Below, piece after piece: positions 20,237 through 35,826 of a stretch of 64,000 nucleotides of DNA (within the stretch, counting starts at the first letter, position 1; each line of letters starts with the position of its first letter). The stretch is from an uncultured SAR86 cluster bacterium. Lineage in GTDB: Bacteria; Pseudomonadota; Gammaproteobacteria; Magnimaribacterales; D2472. The stretch is from assembly GCA_902602595.1 (NCBI GenBank), contig CACKRJ010000001.1, forward strand, positions 248,001-312,000, given 5' to 3'. The translations under genes were made by a program, and so were the position numbers. Under the pieces are notes generated by a model that worked only from the letters and a program-made list of their open reading frames with translations, did not search any database and was not told where the DNA came from.

Positions 20237-20809
20237 ATGTCAAAAGACAGAAAACAAATTATTCTGCAAAGCTTAGCAAAACTTTTAGAAGAGAGAGATG
20301 CCACCAAGGTTACAACAGCAGTTCTTGCATCAGAAAGTGGAATCACTGAAGCTGCTCTTTATAGACATTTTCCTAGTAAAAGATCTATTTTTTTAGAACT
20401 ATTCACATTCTGCGATCAAACAGTTTTTCAAAAAGTTGGGGAAATCAAAAAAGACAACAATATTGAAGCTAAAGAAAAAGTTAGATTAATATTCTTTTTC
20501 TATGCAATATTTTTAGAAAAAAATAAAGGTTTCGCTCGCATCCTTTCTCGTGAAGCATTAGGGCCAGGCGAGCAAAATGTAATAGACTCTGTGAATCAAT
20601 TCTATGAGAGATTAGAGCTTGCAATTAAACAATTGCTATCCTCAAAAAAAGATTCTTTGCAACTAACTGCAGGAAAAAGCGCCCATCTTATTACCTCAAT
20701 AATGGAAGGTATGATTTCTAGGTTTATTAGAAATAAATTTAAGGAAATACCCAGCAGTTATATTGAAAATTATTGGTCACTTATTTCTAGCAGTATTTTT
20801 AAAAGCTAA
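20237..20809 (+). CDS. slmA: Nucleoid occlusion factor SlmA (TetR family)
   Basis: TetR-type DNA-binding protein that blocks FtsZ assembly over the nucleoid. The N-terminal helix-turn-helix reads ILQSLAKLLEERDATKVTTAVLA, then GITEAALYRHFPSKRSIFLEL, which matches SlmA better than general TetR repressors. 190 aa is normal. It starts 4 nt after algC and its 3' end overlaps mrcA by 4 nt. An unrelated TetR regulator is the alternative, but the position next to algC (dut/coaBC region) supports SlmA. Confidence 0.88.
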   Translation: MSKDRKQIILQSLAKLLEERDATKVTTAVLASESGITEAALYRHFPSKRSIFLELFTFCDQTVFQKVGEIKKDNNIEAKEKVRLIFFFYAIFLEKNKGFARILSREALGPGEQNVIDSVNQFYERLELAIKQLLSSKKDSLQLTAGKSAHLITSIMEGMISRFIRNKFKEIPSSYIENYWSLISSSIFKS

Positions 20810-23241
20810 ATCTCTTCATCTAAAAAAAGTTCAAAGTAGGAATTTTTGCTACTTTCATTAACTGGTAGGCCTGTTTCGCGATCAACCCTTACATAAGATA
20901 GACCTTTTGGAATTTTCCAATCTTCTTTAGGCAAATTAGGAAGTGCAGTTTTCATAAAATCAACCCAAGCAGGCAAAGCAATACTAGATCCAAATTCATT
21001 GTCTCCCAAAGAAGAAAAATCATCAGTTCCAACCCAAACAGTTGTTACCAAATCATTATGAAAGCCTGAAAACCAAGTGCTTATTGCATCGTTAGTTGTT
21101 CCAGTTTTTCCAGCAATATCATTCCTGTTCAAAACTTGAGTTTTCTTTCTGTTGCTGCCTCTTGAAAGAGTTTCTCGTAAAATATCTTTTGTAATAAAAG
21201 TTACTCTCGGATCAATCGGTTCCAGCGACTTCTCTATGATGGGGGGCAATAAATAAAAAGGCTTAATTTCCTTTGATAGCTGGGTTTGAAACCATGGAAA
21301 AGCATCAATATTTTTTTTCTTATTTTCTGCTTGTAGGTTTTGAAAAATAGTCTTTCCATTTCTATCTTCTATCCGCTCGATGAAAAATAAATCTTTAGGA
21401 TCTTCAGAGTTAACTAGGATACTGAATGCTCGGACCATTTCAGCTGGAGAAAAACTTGATGATCCAAGTGCTAATGATAAATCTGGAGCTAGCCTCGATG
21501 AAGAAAAACCAAACCTTGATAAATAGTTTTGCGTCAATGGAATTCCCATTTCTCTTAATAACTTAATAGAAACCAAATTCACTGATTGAACTAATGCTTC
21601 TCTAAGCCTAATAGGTCCATAAAATTTGCCTGTATAATTTTCAGGTCTCCAGCTGCTTTCTAAATTAGAGTCCTCAAATATGATGGGTGCATCATTTATT
21701 TTATCTGATGCTTTATAACCATTAGCAAAAGCAGAGGCATAAATAAAAGGCTTAAAGCTTGAACCTGCCTGAGGATATGATTGCTTGACTCTATCAAAAT
21801 TACTTTTTGAGAAATTTAATCCACCAATATATGTCTTAATTGCGCCATTGGATGGATCTGTGGAAATAAATGCAACTTCAGCATCAGGGACTTGGTCAAG
21901 ATAGTAATTTCCATTTTGCTCGGATAGGTAGATTAAATCACCCATGCGAAGAATATCATAAAAATTTTGAGGTCTTGGGCCCAGTTTATTAATATCTATT
22001 TTTCGTCTAGCCCATTTATATGAATCATCCCAAAATAAACTCTCTAATTGAAAGGAGCTATTTAGATACATAACTCTCTCAGGTTTGACATCAATAACAA
22101 TTCCGCCTGAATGCTTATCTAGATTCACAAGATCTTCAAAAAAATCTCTAATTACTGAAACATTAAGTTGCTTCATGCCCAGCTCATCTAAAGTGCTGGA
22201 CTCTTCATACAAAATGTCTAAATTGCCAGTTTGTAATTCCTCAAATACTGATTCAGAAATTTTAGATTGAAGATTTACAGGCTCTCTCCAACCGTGACGC
22301 TTATCATAGTCATATAAGTTTTTTGCAACGCTTTCAAGGGCGGCCTGCTGAAGTGAAGAATCTATTGTGGTGATAACTGATAAGCCATCCTTATAGACTG
22401 ATAAGCCATATCTATCAATCATTGCTTGTCTTGTGATTTCAGCAATATATCGTCCATCCAATGAGAAGTTTGAATCTAATTGAGTTAAATTGATTGGCTC
22501 AGATTTCGCAAGTAAAAATTGTGCCCTACCAATATATCCAAGCTTATGCATTCTTCCTAAAATCCAGTTACGCCTTAAAATAGATCTGTCAGGAGAGCGA
22601 ATAGGATTTATCCTTGAGGGAAGCTGAGCCGAAGATGCGATTAATGCAGATTCGGCAAGTGTTAACTCATCAATAGATTTAGAAAAATATTTATTTGCTG
22701 CAGCTTCAACACCATACGATCGATTGCCTAAAAAAATAGTATTTAAATATAAAGAAAAAATTTCTTCTTTGGTTGCAGAGCTTTCTAACGCAAAAGCTAG
22801 ATAGATTTCTTTAATCTTTCGAATAATTTTTTGCTCTCGAGATAATAAATATCCCCTAACAACCTGCATTGTAATTGTTCCACCGCCGCTGACAATTTCT
22901 CCAGATTGAATCATCTGGTAAAAAGCTCTAATCAATGATGGAATCCTTATGCCATCATGCTGAAAAAATTGGTCATCTTCTGCTGCTAAAAATGCATTTT
23001 TGAGATTTTGAGGAATTTGCTCATACTCAATCGTCCTTCTTTTTTGATCGCCAAACTCCCCGATTAATACTCCATCAGACGTAAAGACTTTTAAAGGTAT
23101 TTGTAATACATCTTTATCAACTAAATTAATTTCAGGAAGACTGGGTTTAATAAGAACGTATCCCATGCCAATGATCAATATTGATGCCAGGGTACCAATA
23201 AGTGCAGCTACTAATGCCCAATTTATTAATCTTATAAACAT
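20806..23241 (-). CDS. mrcA: Penicillin-binding protein 1A (bifunctional transglycosylase/transpeptidase)
   Basis: Inner-membrane peptidoglycan synthase of 811 aa. One N-terminal membrane anchor (about 8-31) precedes the GT51 transglycosylase domain, with EDDQFFQHDGI at about 88-98 (catalytic Glu88) and GGTITMQ. The OB-like linker region typical of PBP1A follows. The transpeptidase domain has the SXXK box SSFKPF, an SVN motif and KTGTT. It ends with an acidic tail. Its divergent partner is aroK; in many relatives pilMNOPQ lies between the two. Confidence 0.97.
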   Translation of the reverse strand: MFIRLINWALVAALIGTLASILIIGMGYVLIKPSLPEINLVDKDVLQIPLKVFTSDGVLIGEFGDQKRRTIEYEQIPQNLKNAFLAAEDDQFFQHDGIRIPSLIRAFYQMIQSGEIVSGGGTITMQVVRGYLLSREQKIIRKIKEIYLAFALESSATKEEIFSLYLNTIFLGNRSYGVEAAANKYFSKSIDELTLAESALIASSAQLPSRINPIRSPDRSILRRNWILGRMHKLGYIGRAQFLLAKSEPINLTQLDSNFSLDGRYIAEITRQAMIDRYGLSVYKDGLSVITTIDSSLQQAALESVAKNLYDYDKRHGWREPVNLQSKISESVFEELQTGNLDILYEESSTLDELGMKQLNVSVIRDFFEDLVNLDKHSGGIVIDVKPERVMYLNSSFQLESLFWDDSYKWARRKIDINKLGPRPQNFYDILRMGDLIYLSEQNGNYYLDQVPDAEVAFISTDPSNGAIKTYIGGLNFSKSNFDRVKQSYPQAGSSFKPFIYASAFANGYKASDKINDAPIIFEDSNLESSWRPENYTGKFYGPIRLREALVQSVNLVSIKLLREMGIPLTQNYLSRFGFSSSRLAPDLSLALGSSSFSPAEMVRAFSILVNSEDPKDLFFIERIEDRNGKTIFQNLQAENKKKNIDAFPWFQTQLSKEIKPFYLLPPIIEKSLEPIDPRVTFITKDILRETLSRGSNRKKTQVLNRNDIAGKTGTTNDAISTWFSGFHNDLVTTVWVGTDDFSSLGDNEFGSSIALPAWVDFMKTALPNLPKEDWKIPKGLSYVRVDRETGLPVNESSKNSYFELFLDEEI

Positions 23242-23349
23242 ACAAATAAAGTAATTATGTTTTTATTCTTAACTCCAAAATATTTTGATTCATGAATAAG
23301 AATTATTTTACCCCTATAAATGATAGAATCAGCAACTTAAAAACTAAGT

Positions 23350-23859
23350 ATGAATATTTTTATTGTTGGTCCTATGGGTTCTGGAAAAACCACTGTCGGA
23401 AAGATTGTGGCTGGCGAGCTATTCCTAGATTTTCATGATACAGATGCAAAGATTGAAGATAGCACGGGTGTCACAATAGATTGGATTTTTGATATTGAGG
23501 GTGAAGAAGGTTTTAGGAAAAGAGAAACGGCTACGCTAAAGCAAATGGTTGCATTAAATTCTATTGTCCTTGCTACCGGTGGTGGAATTGTTATTGAAGA
23601 AGAAAATAGAGAACTATTAGCATCAAGAGGTACGGTTTTCTATCTACATACTCCACTAAGCACTCAAGTCGAAAGAACAGCCAAAGATAAAGATAGACCA
23701 TTATTAAAAGATAAAGATCCAGAAAAAGTCCTAGCAGATCTCCAAAAATCAAGACAATCTCTTTATGAAGCGGTCTCAGATCATATAATTAATACTGAAA
23801 ATAAGAGCGGTCCAGAGGTTGCAAATGAAATTGTAAAACTAGTCAAAAATTATGTCTAA
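23350..23859 (+). CDS. aroK: Shikimate kinase
   Basis: Phosphorylates shikimate in the common aromatic amino acid pathway. The P-loop GPMGSGKTTVGK is at residues 7-18, the shikimate-binding DTDAKIED follows, then GEEGFRKRE and ATGGGIV, all conserved. 169 aa is normal. It overlaps aroB by 8 nt. The 108-nt upstream gap shared with mrcA contains AT-rich -10-like hexamers but no convincing -35 partner. Confidence 0.97.
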   Translation: MNIFIVGPMGSGKTTVGKIVAGELFLDFHDTDAKIEDSTGVTIDWIFDIEGEEGFRKRETATLKQMVALNSIVLATGGGIVIEEENRELLASRGTVFYLHTPLSTQVERTAKDKDRPLLKDKDPEKVLADLQKSRQSLYEAVSDHIINTENKSGPEVANEIVKLVKNYV

Positions 23860-24925
23860 AGAGCTATATGCAGGTCAAAGAAAAAATAAATACAGGATTG
23901 TGATTGGTAAAGATGCTATAGCTAAAAAAAATCTTATCCCTTTGCTGAAATGCCACAATAAAACTCTTATCATTTCAGATGATGGAGTGCCATTTAAGAT
24001 ACTCAAGCAAGTCACTGCTGTTTGCAAACCATCAACGAAACTTTTTAAGATTATTCTCCAGCACGGAGAAAAAGCTAAGTCTGTTCAAAGTTTTAAAAAT
24101 ATATTAAATTTTTTGGCAGTTAATAATTTTGATAGAACAGATTTAATAGTGGCTGTTGGCGGCGGAGTTGTGGGAGATATCTCGGGTTATGTTGCTAGCT
24201 CATATCTTAGAGGTATTAAATTCATACAAATACCGACAACGCTTCTTGCGCAGGTAGATTCTTCTGTGGGCGGCAAGACAGCGATTAATATTTCAGCAGG
24301 CAAGAATCTTGTTGGTGCATTTTATAATCCAAAAGGCGTCATTATCGATACATCTGTACTTCAAACCCTCCCAAATAAAGAATTTAAATCTGGATTAGCA
24401 GAAGTAATTAAATACGCCTTAATTGAAAATAAATATCTTTTTTCATTGCTTAAAGTCCAGGTTAAAAAAATAATATCTATGGAGAGTAATGTTATAGAAG
24501 AAATAATCTATAGGTCAATCCAAACCAAAGCCAAGATCGTTACCAAAGATGAAAAGGAAAATGGCATTCGTGCAATTCTAAATTTTGGTCATACTTTTGG
24601 TCATGCAATTGAGGCACATGGTAAATACAAAAAAATCTTACATGGAGAAGCAATTGCAAAAGGAATGAAAATTGCTTCTAAAATCTCTTATTTAGAAAAT
24701 CTTATTACTGAAAAAGACCATAAGAAAATAATAGATTTATTAAAACTATATGAATTCGATTTGTCTCTTGATCAATACAAATATCAAGAATTAAAACCAT
24801 ACATATTTAGAGATAAAAAAATAAAAGCAGGTAAACTAAATCTTGTGTTACTCAGGGAAGTATCAAAAGCAATTGTTACAAGTTCATTTGATCCAAGAAA
24901 TCTCCAAAAAGGACTAGGAACATAG
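23852..24925 (+). CDS. aroB: 3-dehydroquinate synthase
   Basis: NAD- and metal-dependent second step of the shikimate pathway. The nucleotide-binding VGGGVVGDISGYVASSYLRG region, the QIPTTLLAQVDSSVGGKTAIN motif and the metal ligands in LNFGHTFGHAIE and LHGEAIA are present. 357 aa is normal. aroK-aroB is a universal gammaproteobacterial pair. It converges on gltB with a single base between the stops, an unusual head-on arrangement because gltB is normally co-oriented here. Confidence 0.97.
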   Translation: MSKELYAGQRKNKYRIVIGKDAIAKKNLIPLLKCHNKTLIISDDGVPFKILKQVTAVCKPSTKLFKIILQHGEKAKSVQSFKNILNFLAVNNFDRTDLIVAVGGGVVGDISGYVASSYLRGIKFIQIPTTLLAQVDSSVGGKTAINISAGKNLVGAFYNPKGVIIDTSVLQTLPNKEFKSGLAEVIKYALIENKYLFSLLKVQVKKIISMESNVIEEIIYRSIQTKAKIVTKDEKENGIRAILNFGHTFGHAIEAHGKYKKILHGEAIAKGMKIASKISYLENLITEKDHKKIIDLLKLYEFDLSLDQYKYQELKPYIFRDKKIKAGKLNLVLLREVSKAIVTSSFDPRNLQKGLGT

Positions 24926-24926
24926 G

Positions 24927-31112
<6,186 letters not shown>

Positions 31113-32150
31113 ATGAAAAATTCAAAATTTTTAAGAGCTTTAAACTTAAAAACAAACACTATTCCTCCAGTTTGGTTTATGCGCCAAGCAGGTAGATATC
31201 TTCCTGAGTATCAAAAAGTTAGAAAAAATTATTCAAATTTTCTAGACATGTGCAAAGAACCTAAGACATGTGCAGAGCTTGCATTGCAACCTATTGAACG
31301 ATTCAATCTCGATGCATCAATTTTATTTTCAGATATTTTAACGATACCTGATGCATTGAATCTTGGTCTTGCTTTCCATGAAGGTGAAGGCCCGAAATTC
31401 AGTAATCCTATTTCATCTACTGATGATATTAATAATTTATATGCTTTTGATGTGAATTCTCTTGATTATGTATTTAGAGCAGTTGAAGAAACCAAAAACT
31501 TAATTCCTGCAAATCTTCCATTAATTGGATTTTGCGGAAGCCCTTGGACATTGGCTGCATATTCTATAGAGGGAGGCGGATCTAAAGATTTTAAAAAAAC
31601 AAAAACTTTCATGGCCGAGAATCCAAATGCGCTTCACGATTTTCTTGAAATTCTAAGCGATGCTTGTTATCAGTATCTTAAACAACAAGTTTTAAGTGGG
31701 GTAAATGCACTACAAATTTTTGATTCTTGGGCTGACTTACTAAGCGAAAATGAATTAGAGTTATTTTCCTTGCGTTATACAAAAAAAATTACACAAAAGT
31801 TAAAAGATGATCCAATCACTAATCACATCCCAATTATATTGTTTGAAAAAAATCCAAATAAAGATATAACGGACCTTATATTTAAAGACCTTTCTTGCAT
31901 AAGTTTGTATTGGACTAGTGATATTAGAATTCTTTCAGAAAGCCTTAAAAATGAAGTAGCAATTCAAGGAAATTTAGATCCCAAAGTGCTAAGTGAATCT
32001 GATGAAATAATTCAGAAAGAGGTTCAAAAAATATGCTCCTTAATGAAAGATTACCCAGGATTTATATTTAACCTTGGTCATGGGATAACGCCAGAAATTA
32101 AACCTGCAAAAGTAGAGGTAATGATTAAAGCGATCCGAGAAGATACGTAA
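31113..32150 (+). CDS. hemE: Uroporphyrinogen decarboxylase
   Basis: Decarboxylates the four acetate side chains of uroporphyrinogen III to give coproporphyrinogen in heme synthesis. The N-terminal signature PPVWFMRQAGRYLPEY is intact, the FSDILTIPDALNLG segment holds the catalytic Asp, and GFCGSPWTLAAYSIEGGGS matches the second signature. 345 aa is normal. It starts directly after the gltD stop with no gap, preserving the Pseudomonas gltD-hemE order. Confidence 0.97.
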   Translation: MKNSKFLRALNLKTNTIPPVWFMRQAGRYLPEYQKVRKNYSNFLDMCKEPKTCAELALQPIERFNLDASILFSDILTIPDALNLGLAFHEGEGPKFSNPISSTDDINNLYAFDVNSLDYVFRAVEETKNLIPANLPLIGFCGSPWTLAAYSIEGGGSKDFKKTKTFMAENPNALHDFLEILSDACYQYLKQQVLSGVNALQIFDSWADLLSENELELFSLRYTKKITQKLKDDPITNHIPIILFEKNPNKDITDLIFKDLSCISLYWTSDIRILSESLKNEVAIQGNLDPKVLSESDEIIQKEVQKICSLMKDYPGFIFNLGHGITPEIKPAKVEVMIKAIREDT

Positions 32151-32160
32151 TCTTTTTTTT
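32138..32160 (+). terminator. Weak intrinsic terminator at the end of hemE
   Basis: AGAAGAT and ATCTTTT can pair (7 bp with one G-U) around an ACGTA loop that includes part of the hemE stop, followed by a run of T. The stem is AT-rich and overlaps the coding end, so termination is plausible but not certain. Confidence 0.4.
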
Positions 32161-32233
32161 CTTCAATTAAAACTAAAAATGGTCAATTTAACTCTTAATG
32201 AGTTATTATAGTGTGAAATTCAAATGTATTTAC

Positions 32234-32247
32234 AGGGGATAAATATG
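32234..32247 (+). promoter_or_regulatory. Ribosome binding site that sets the TonB-receptor start
   Basis: AGGGGA at 32234-32239 is 5 nt before the ATG at 32245. It supports this start rather than the ATG at 32224 used by the ORF track. The chosen start also places the signal peptide at residue 1. Confidence 0.7.
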
Positions 32248-34533
32248 TCTATAAAAAATTCAATTCATACGATAGTTTTTGCATCAATAGTTCTATTAAC
32301 AGCAGACTCATATGCTCAAACACTTGAAGAAGTTGTGGTGACAGCCCAAATTAGGGAACAAAGTCTTCAAGATGTTCCAATCTCAGTATCAGCAGTAGAT
32401 GGAGAAGTCATTGAAGATAGAAGTGTTGATAATCTTCAGTCACTTTCAGCATCGGTTCCAAACTTCTATGTTGCAGAAACTCAAATCGATACAACCATCT
32501 CTATTAGAGGTGTTAGATCTGGAGCTAATAAGGGTTTTGAGCAATCTGTACCGCTAAATTTTGACGGCATAACATACCCAAGAAGTCAGTTAGCCAGAAC
32601 TCCCCTTGTAGATCTTGAGAGAATTGAAGTTTTGAGAGGACCTCAACCAACTCTTTTTGGTAAAAATGCTATCGGTGGTGTGGTCAGTGTTACATCTGCA
32701 AAACCCACAGAAGAATTTGAAGGTAAATTTTCTACTTCTCATGAGTCAGAGCATGATGAATCACAATCGCTATTAGTATTATCAGGACCTCTTTCAGATA
32801 ATCTACTTGGAAGATTGACTGTCTCAACAAGAGAAATGGATGGTTGGATTACGAATGAGAGAATGAAAAGACTTGAGCCTCAAAGAGATGAAACATACAT
32901 CAGAGGACAATTAGCTTGGACATCTGGAGATGTTGACTGGAATCTCAAGGTTGAAAGTGCGGACTTTGACTCTGTAGGTTATGCAATGGAAGCATTGGCA
33001 CCTCAAGATGGTTATAGTCTTGTATTTGCCGGCCCTATTGGTGTAGAAACAACTGAAAACTGGGTTAGATCAAGTGGAGAAACTTTTAGTCAAAATACAA
33101 TGGATAACTTTGTATTAACATCAAACTATCCAATGGATAATGGCGGCACACTTACAACCATTCTTGGCCATGTTGAGTATGACTCATATGAAGTCTTGGA
33201 TGTAGATTATGTAGGCTTAGAAATTCTTGATGGAACTAATCAAACAGAAAAATATGAGCAAGATTCATTAGAAATTCGTTATACCTCTCCCGGTGGAGAA
33301 AATATTGATTACATTGTCGGGGCATACTATCAGACTGCTGACGTTGACGTGACTGATTATGTTCCACTCGGATCATTTTTAGCTCTTGCTGGTCCCCCAG
33401 TTTCACTTTTGGTAGGTACAAATTGGGACAGGCTTTATGCTCAATCTTCCGACTTGTATTCAGTTTTTGGTCAAGCCGATATTAAATTACAAGATAATTG
33501 GATGCTTACCTTAGGTGCAAGATACTCAAATGAAGATAAAGATGGAAGTAGAGCTTTAACTCTTGATGGAACCGGAACTGCTCTTGCAGGATCCCCGTTG
33601 TTAAATGCTCTGTGGGCTGGAGTATTAAATGTTGGTCCTCATAATATTGCCAGCAGCAGAAGCGAAAGTTCATTCGATCCTGTGGTTAGATTAAGTTATG
33701 ACTTATCTGACAACTCTCAAATGTATGTGTCTTACACAGAGGGCTCAAAAGCCGGTGGCTTTGACATAAGGGGTAACTCTATACCTGGAACACCTCTTGT
33801 TTCTAGTGCTGGTGGATGGGAATTTGAAGAAGAAAAAGCTGAGAATATCGAATGGGGCTACAAAATGAAGTCAGACAGAGCTCAGTTTGATTTCACATAC
33901 TTTTCAACGGAATATGACGATCTTCAAACCAGTGTTTTTGATGGCGTTTTAGGTTTTAAAGTTGGAAATGCTTCAGCAGCAGAACTTGATGGTTTTGAAA
34001 TGCAAGGAAGATACTTGCTTGCTGATGGCCTAGAGTTTTATGCATCTCTTGCTAGCTTAGACTATAAATTTACTGATTGGAAAAATAGTCAGTGTGCTTA
34101 TGGAGAAGCTCCTACTAATGGTATCTATTGTGATAGATCTGGAGCCAGCGTAATCTTTGCACCTGAAGAAACTGGTAATTTAGGTCTTGATTTCGAAACT
34201 GTTCTTTCAAATAACATGGTATTTGATGCAAACTTAAATGTTGATTATTCATCTGAATACTATGTAACTACAAATCTTGATAAAAATATTGAGGAAGGTG
34301 GTTATTCTAAAGTTGGGTTAATTCTTGGTTTGGAAAGCTCAGATGGAAAATGGAGACTTTCACTTATTGGAGACAACTTAACTGATGAGCGCATCAAAGT
34401 TGTTGGCGGAACAATTCCATTAGCAAGAACTTTTGTAAGACTTGCTTCTGGGGGAGCTCTTGATGGAATTGCTTATGATGCAATTTATGATCGTCCAAGA
34501 AATGTTACTTTAAAGTTAGACTATAAGTTTTAA
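32245..34533 (+). CDS. TonB-dependent outer-membrane receptor
   Basis: 762-aa outer-membrane receptor. A signal peptide of 24 residues ends at SYA-Q, followed by the TonB box region LEEVVVTAQ, which is typical of SAR86 and sphingomonad-type receptors. The plug domain runs to about 150, with ISIRGVRSG, DLERIEVLRGPQPTLFGKNAIGGVV. The remaining beta-barrel ends in the expected aromatic (KLDYKF). The ligand is not evident; the adjacent degradation genes suggest a hydrophobic organic compound, but this is inference. TonB itself is encoded at 56296-56913. A strong hairpin follows the stop. Confidence 0.95.
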   Translation: MSIKNSIHTIVFASIVLLTADSYAQTLEEVVVTAQIREQSLQDVPISVSAVDGEVIEDRSVDNLQSLSASVPNFYVAETQIDTTISIRGVRSGANKGFEQSVPLNFDGITYPRSQLARTPLVDLERIEVLRGPQPTLFGKNAIGGVVSVTSAKPTEEFEGKFSTSHESEHDESQSLLVLSGPLSDNLLGRLTVSTREMDGWITNERMKRLEPQRDETYIRGQLAWTSGDVDWNLKVESADFDSVGYAMEALAPQDGYSLVFAGPIGVETTENWVRSSGETFSQNTMDNFVLTSNYPMDNGGTLTTILGHVEYDSYEVLDVDYVGLEILDGTNQTEKYEQDSLEIRYTSPGGENIDYIVGAYYQTADVDVTDYVPLGSFLALAGPPVSLLVGTNWDRLYAQSSDLYSVFGQADIKLQDNWMLTLGARYSNEDKDGSRALTLDGTGTALAGSPLLNALWAGVLNVGPHNIASSRSESSFDPVVRLSYDLSDNSQMYVSYTEGSKAGGFDIRGNSIPGTPLVSSAGGWEFEEEKAENIEWGYKMKSDRAQFDFTYFSTEYDDLQTSVFDGVLGFKVGNASAAELDGFEMQGRYLLADGLEFYASLASLDYKFTDWKNSQCAYGEAPTNGIYCDRSGASVIFAPEETGNLGLDFETVLSNNMVFDANLNVDYSSEYYVTTNLDKNIEEGGYSKVGLILGLESSDGKWRLSLIGDNLTDERIKVVGGTIPLARTFVRLASGGALDGIAYDAIYDRPRNVTLKLDYKF

Positions 34534-34539
34534 TTTTTA

Positions 34540-34573
34540 ATATCAGTCCTGCGATTAATTGCAGGACTGATAT
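34540..34573. terminator. Perfect 13-bp hairpin downstream of the TonB receptor
   Basis: ATATCAGTCCTGC is followed by an 8-nt loop and then GCAGGACTGATAT, a perfect 13-bp stem between the receptor and the convergent thiolase gene. There is no T-run on either side, so it is not a textbook intrinsic terminator. It may be a bidirectional terminator or an mRNA-stabilising structure. Confidence 0.6.
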
Positions 34574-34622
34574 CCGCCTAATTACTTGTATGAAAGTCTT
34601 TATGGCAGAGTATTTAATTCAT

Positions 34623-35822
34623 CTATACTCTCTCAATTAATATGGCAGTTCCAGCTCCGGCTGCTCCACTAGTTGCAACTATCCCCATTCTTAAATCTTG
34701 TCGTTCTAATTCATCAATCAATGTTGACATCATAATTGAGCCAGTTGCTCCCATGGGGTGGCCGAGGGCAATGCATCCACCATTAACATTGAGTTTCGCC
34801 TTGTCTATATTTAATTCTCTCTGACAATGAATCAATGTTGAAGCAAAAGCTTCATGTATTTCAAATATATCTACATCAGATACTTTTAAATTATTTTGGG
34901 TAAGTATTTTTTGTGTAGCTAGCATACAACCAGATAAGACTAGCAAAGGATCATCGTTAACAGTAACAACGGAAATAATTTTTGCCCGCGCTTTTTTTCC
35001 ATTTTCTTGAAGTTCCTTATTTGAAAGCAATGTCATAGAAGCTGCATCTGCCATCGCGGGAGAATTACCTGCAGTATGAACATGTGCAATAGCTTCTAAA
35101 TTAGGAAAATAATTTAACTGAGCTTGATCTACAACCTCCTCTCCTAATTTTTGAAAACTTGGATCTAATGAAGATAAACTCTCAATGGTTGTTTCTGGTC
35201 TTATACATTCATCCAGAATACATTTAATTGAATGCTGTTCATCTATAACTGGGATAATAGATTTAAAGTGGTTGTTTTTTTGAGCATTTAGTGCTCTTTT
35301 TTGTGATTCCAGTGCTTGTAAATCAACTTCTTTTCTTGAAATATTATAAAGGCTAGCTATTAAATCAGCGCCACTACCCATCAGAAATATTCTTGCTTGA
35401 GAAGCTAAAGCTACATCATTCCAGATTGCGGCTTCATCAGATAGCATTGGAACCCTTGACATCATTTCAATACCGCCAGCAATGATATTTTCAGCTTGCT
35501 GAGATTGAATTTTTAAATATCCCAAATTAATTGCATCTAAACTTGAGGAACAAAACCTATTAACTGTAAGACCTGAAATTGAATCAGGGAAACCAGAAAA
35601 CATAGCTGAACTTTTAGCGATATTACCTGCTTGCTCTCCGAACTGAGTCACGCAACCCAAAATAACTTCGTTAATTTTTTCTAAGTTAAAAAATTTTTTA
35701 TGCTCAATGTCTTTGTATAAAACATCTAACAAATCGTATGGACGTAATTTACTAAGACTACCTTTTTTGTTTCCACGAGCTCTTGGTGTTCTTATCGAAT
35801 CAACAATAAATACAGGGTTCAT
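34623..35822 (-). CDS. Thiolase family acetyl-CoA C-acyltransferase
   Basis: Probable beta-ketothiolase of 399 aa. The nucleophilic Cys is in VNRFCSSSLDAI (C91), the HEAFAST motif is present, and the catalytic His is in ALGHPMGATG. The second conserved Cys near the C-terminus (C-X-G in most degradative thiolases) is replaced: the tail reads VATSGAAGAGTAILIE, with Ser at about 385, while a Cys appears in GGCIALGHP. Activity is still plausible but may be unusual. It lies 4 nt from the carotenoid oxygenase gene, suggesting shared transcription. Confidence 0.9.
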   Translation of the reverse strand: MNPVFIVDSIRTPRARGNKKGSLSKLRPYDLLDVLYKDIEHKKFFNLEKINEVILGCVTQFGEQAGNIAKSSAMFSGFPDSISGLTVNRFCSSSLDAINLGYLKIQSQQAENIIAGGIEMMSRVPMLSDEAAIWNDVALASQARIFLMGSGADLIASLYNISRKEVDLQALESQKRALNAQKNNHFKSIIPVIDEQHSIKCILDECIRPETTIESLSSLDPSFQKLGEEVVDQAQLNYFPNLEAIAHVHTAGNSPAMADAASMTLLSNKELQENGKKARAKIISVVTVNDDPLLVLSGCMLATQKILTQNNLKVSDVDIFEIHEAFASTLIHCQRELNIDKAKLNVNGGCIALGHPMGATGSIMMSTLIDELERQDLRMGIVATSGAAGAGTAILIERV

Positions 35823-35826
35823 CTAA

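Noticed and set aside
23285-23329. Sigma-70 promoter upstream of aroK (TTGATT with TATAAA or TAGAAT)
   Set aside because: The -35 and -10 candidates are spaced 24 nt or more apart, too far for a normal promoter.
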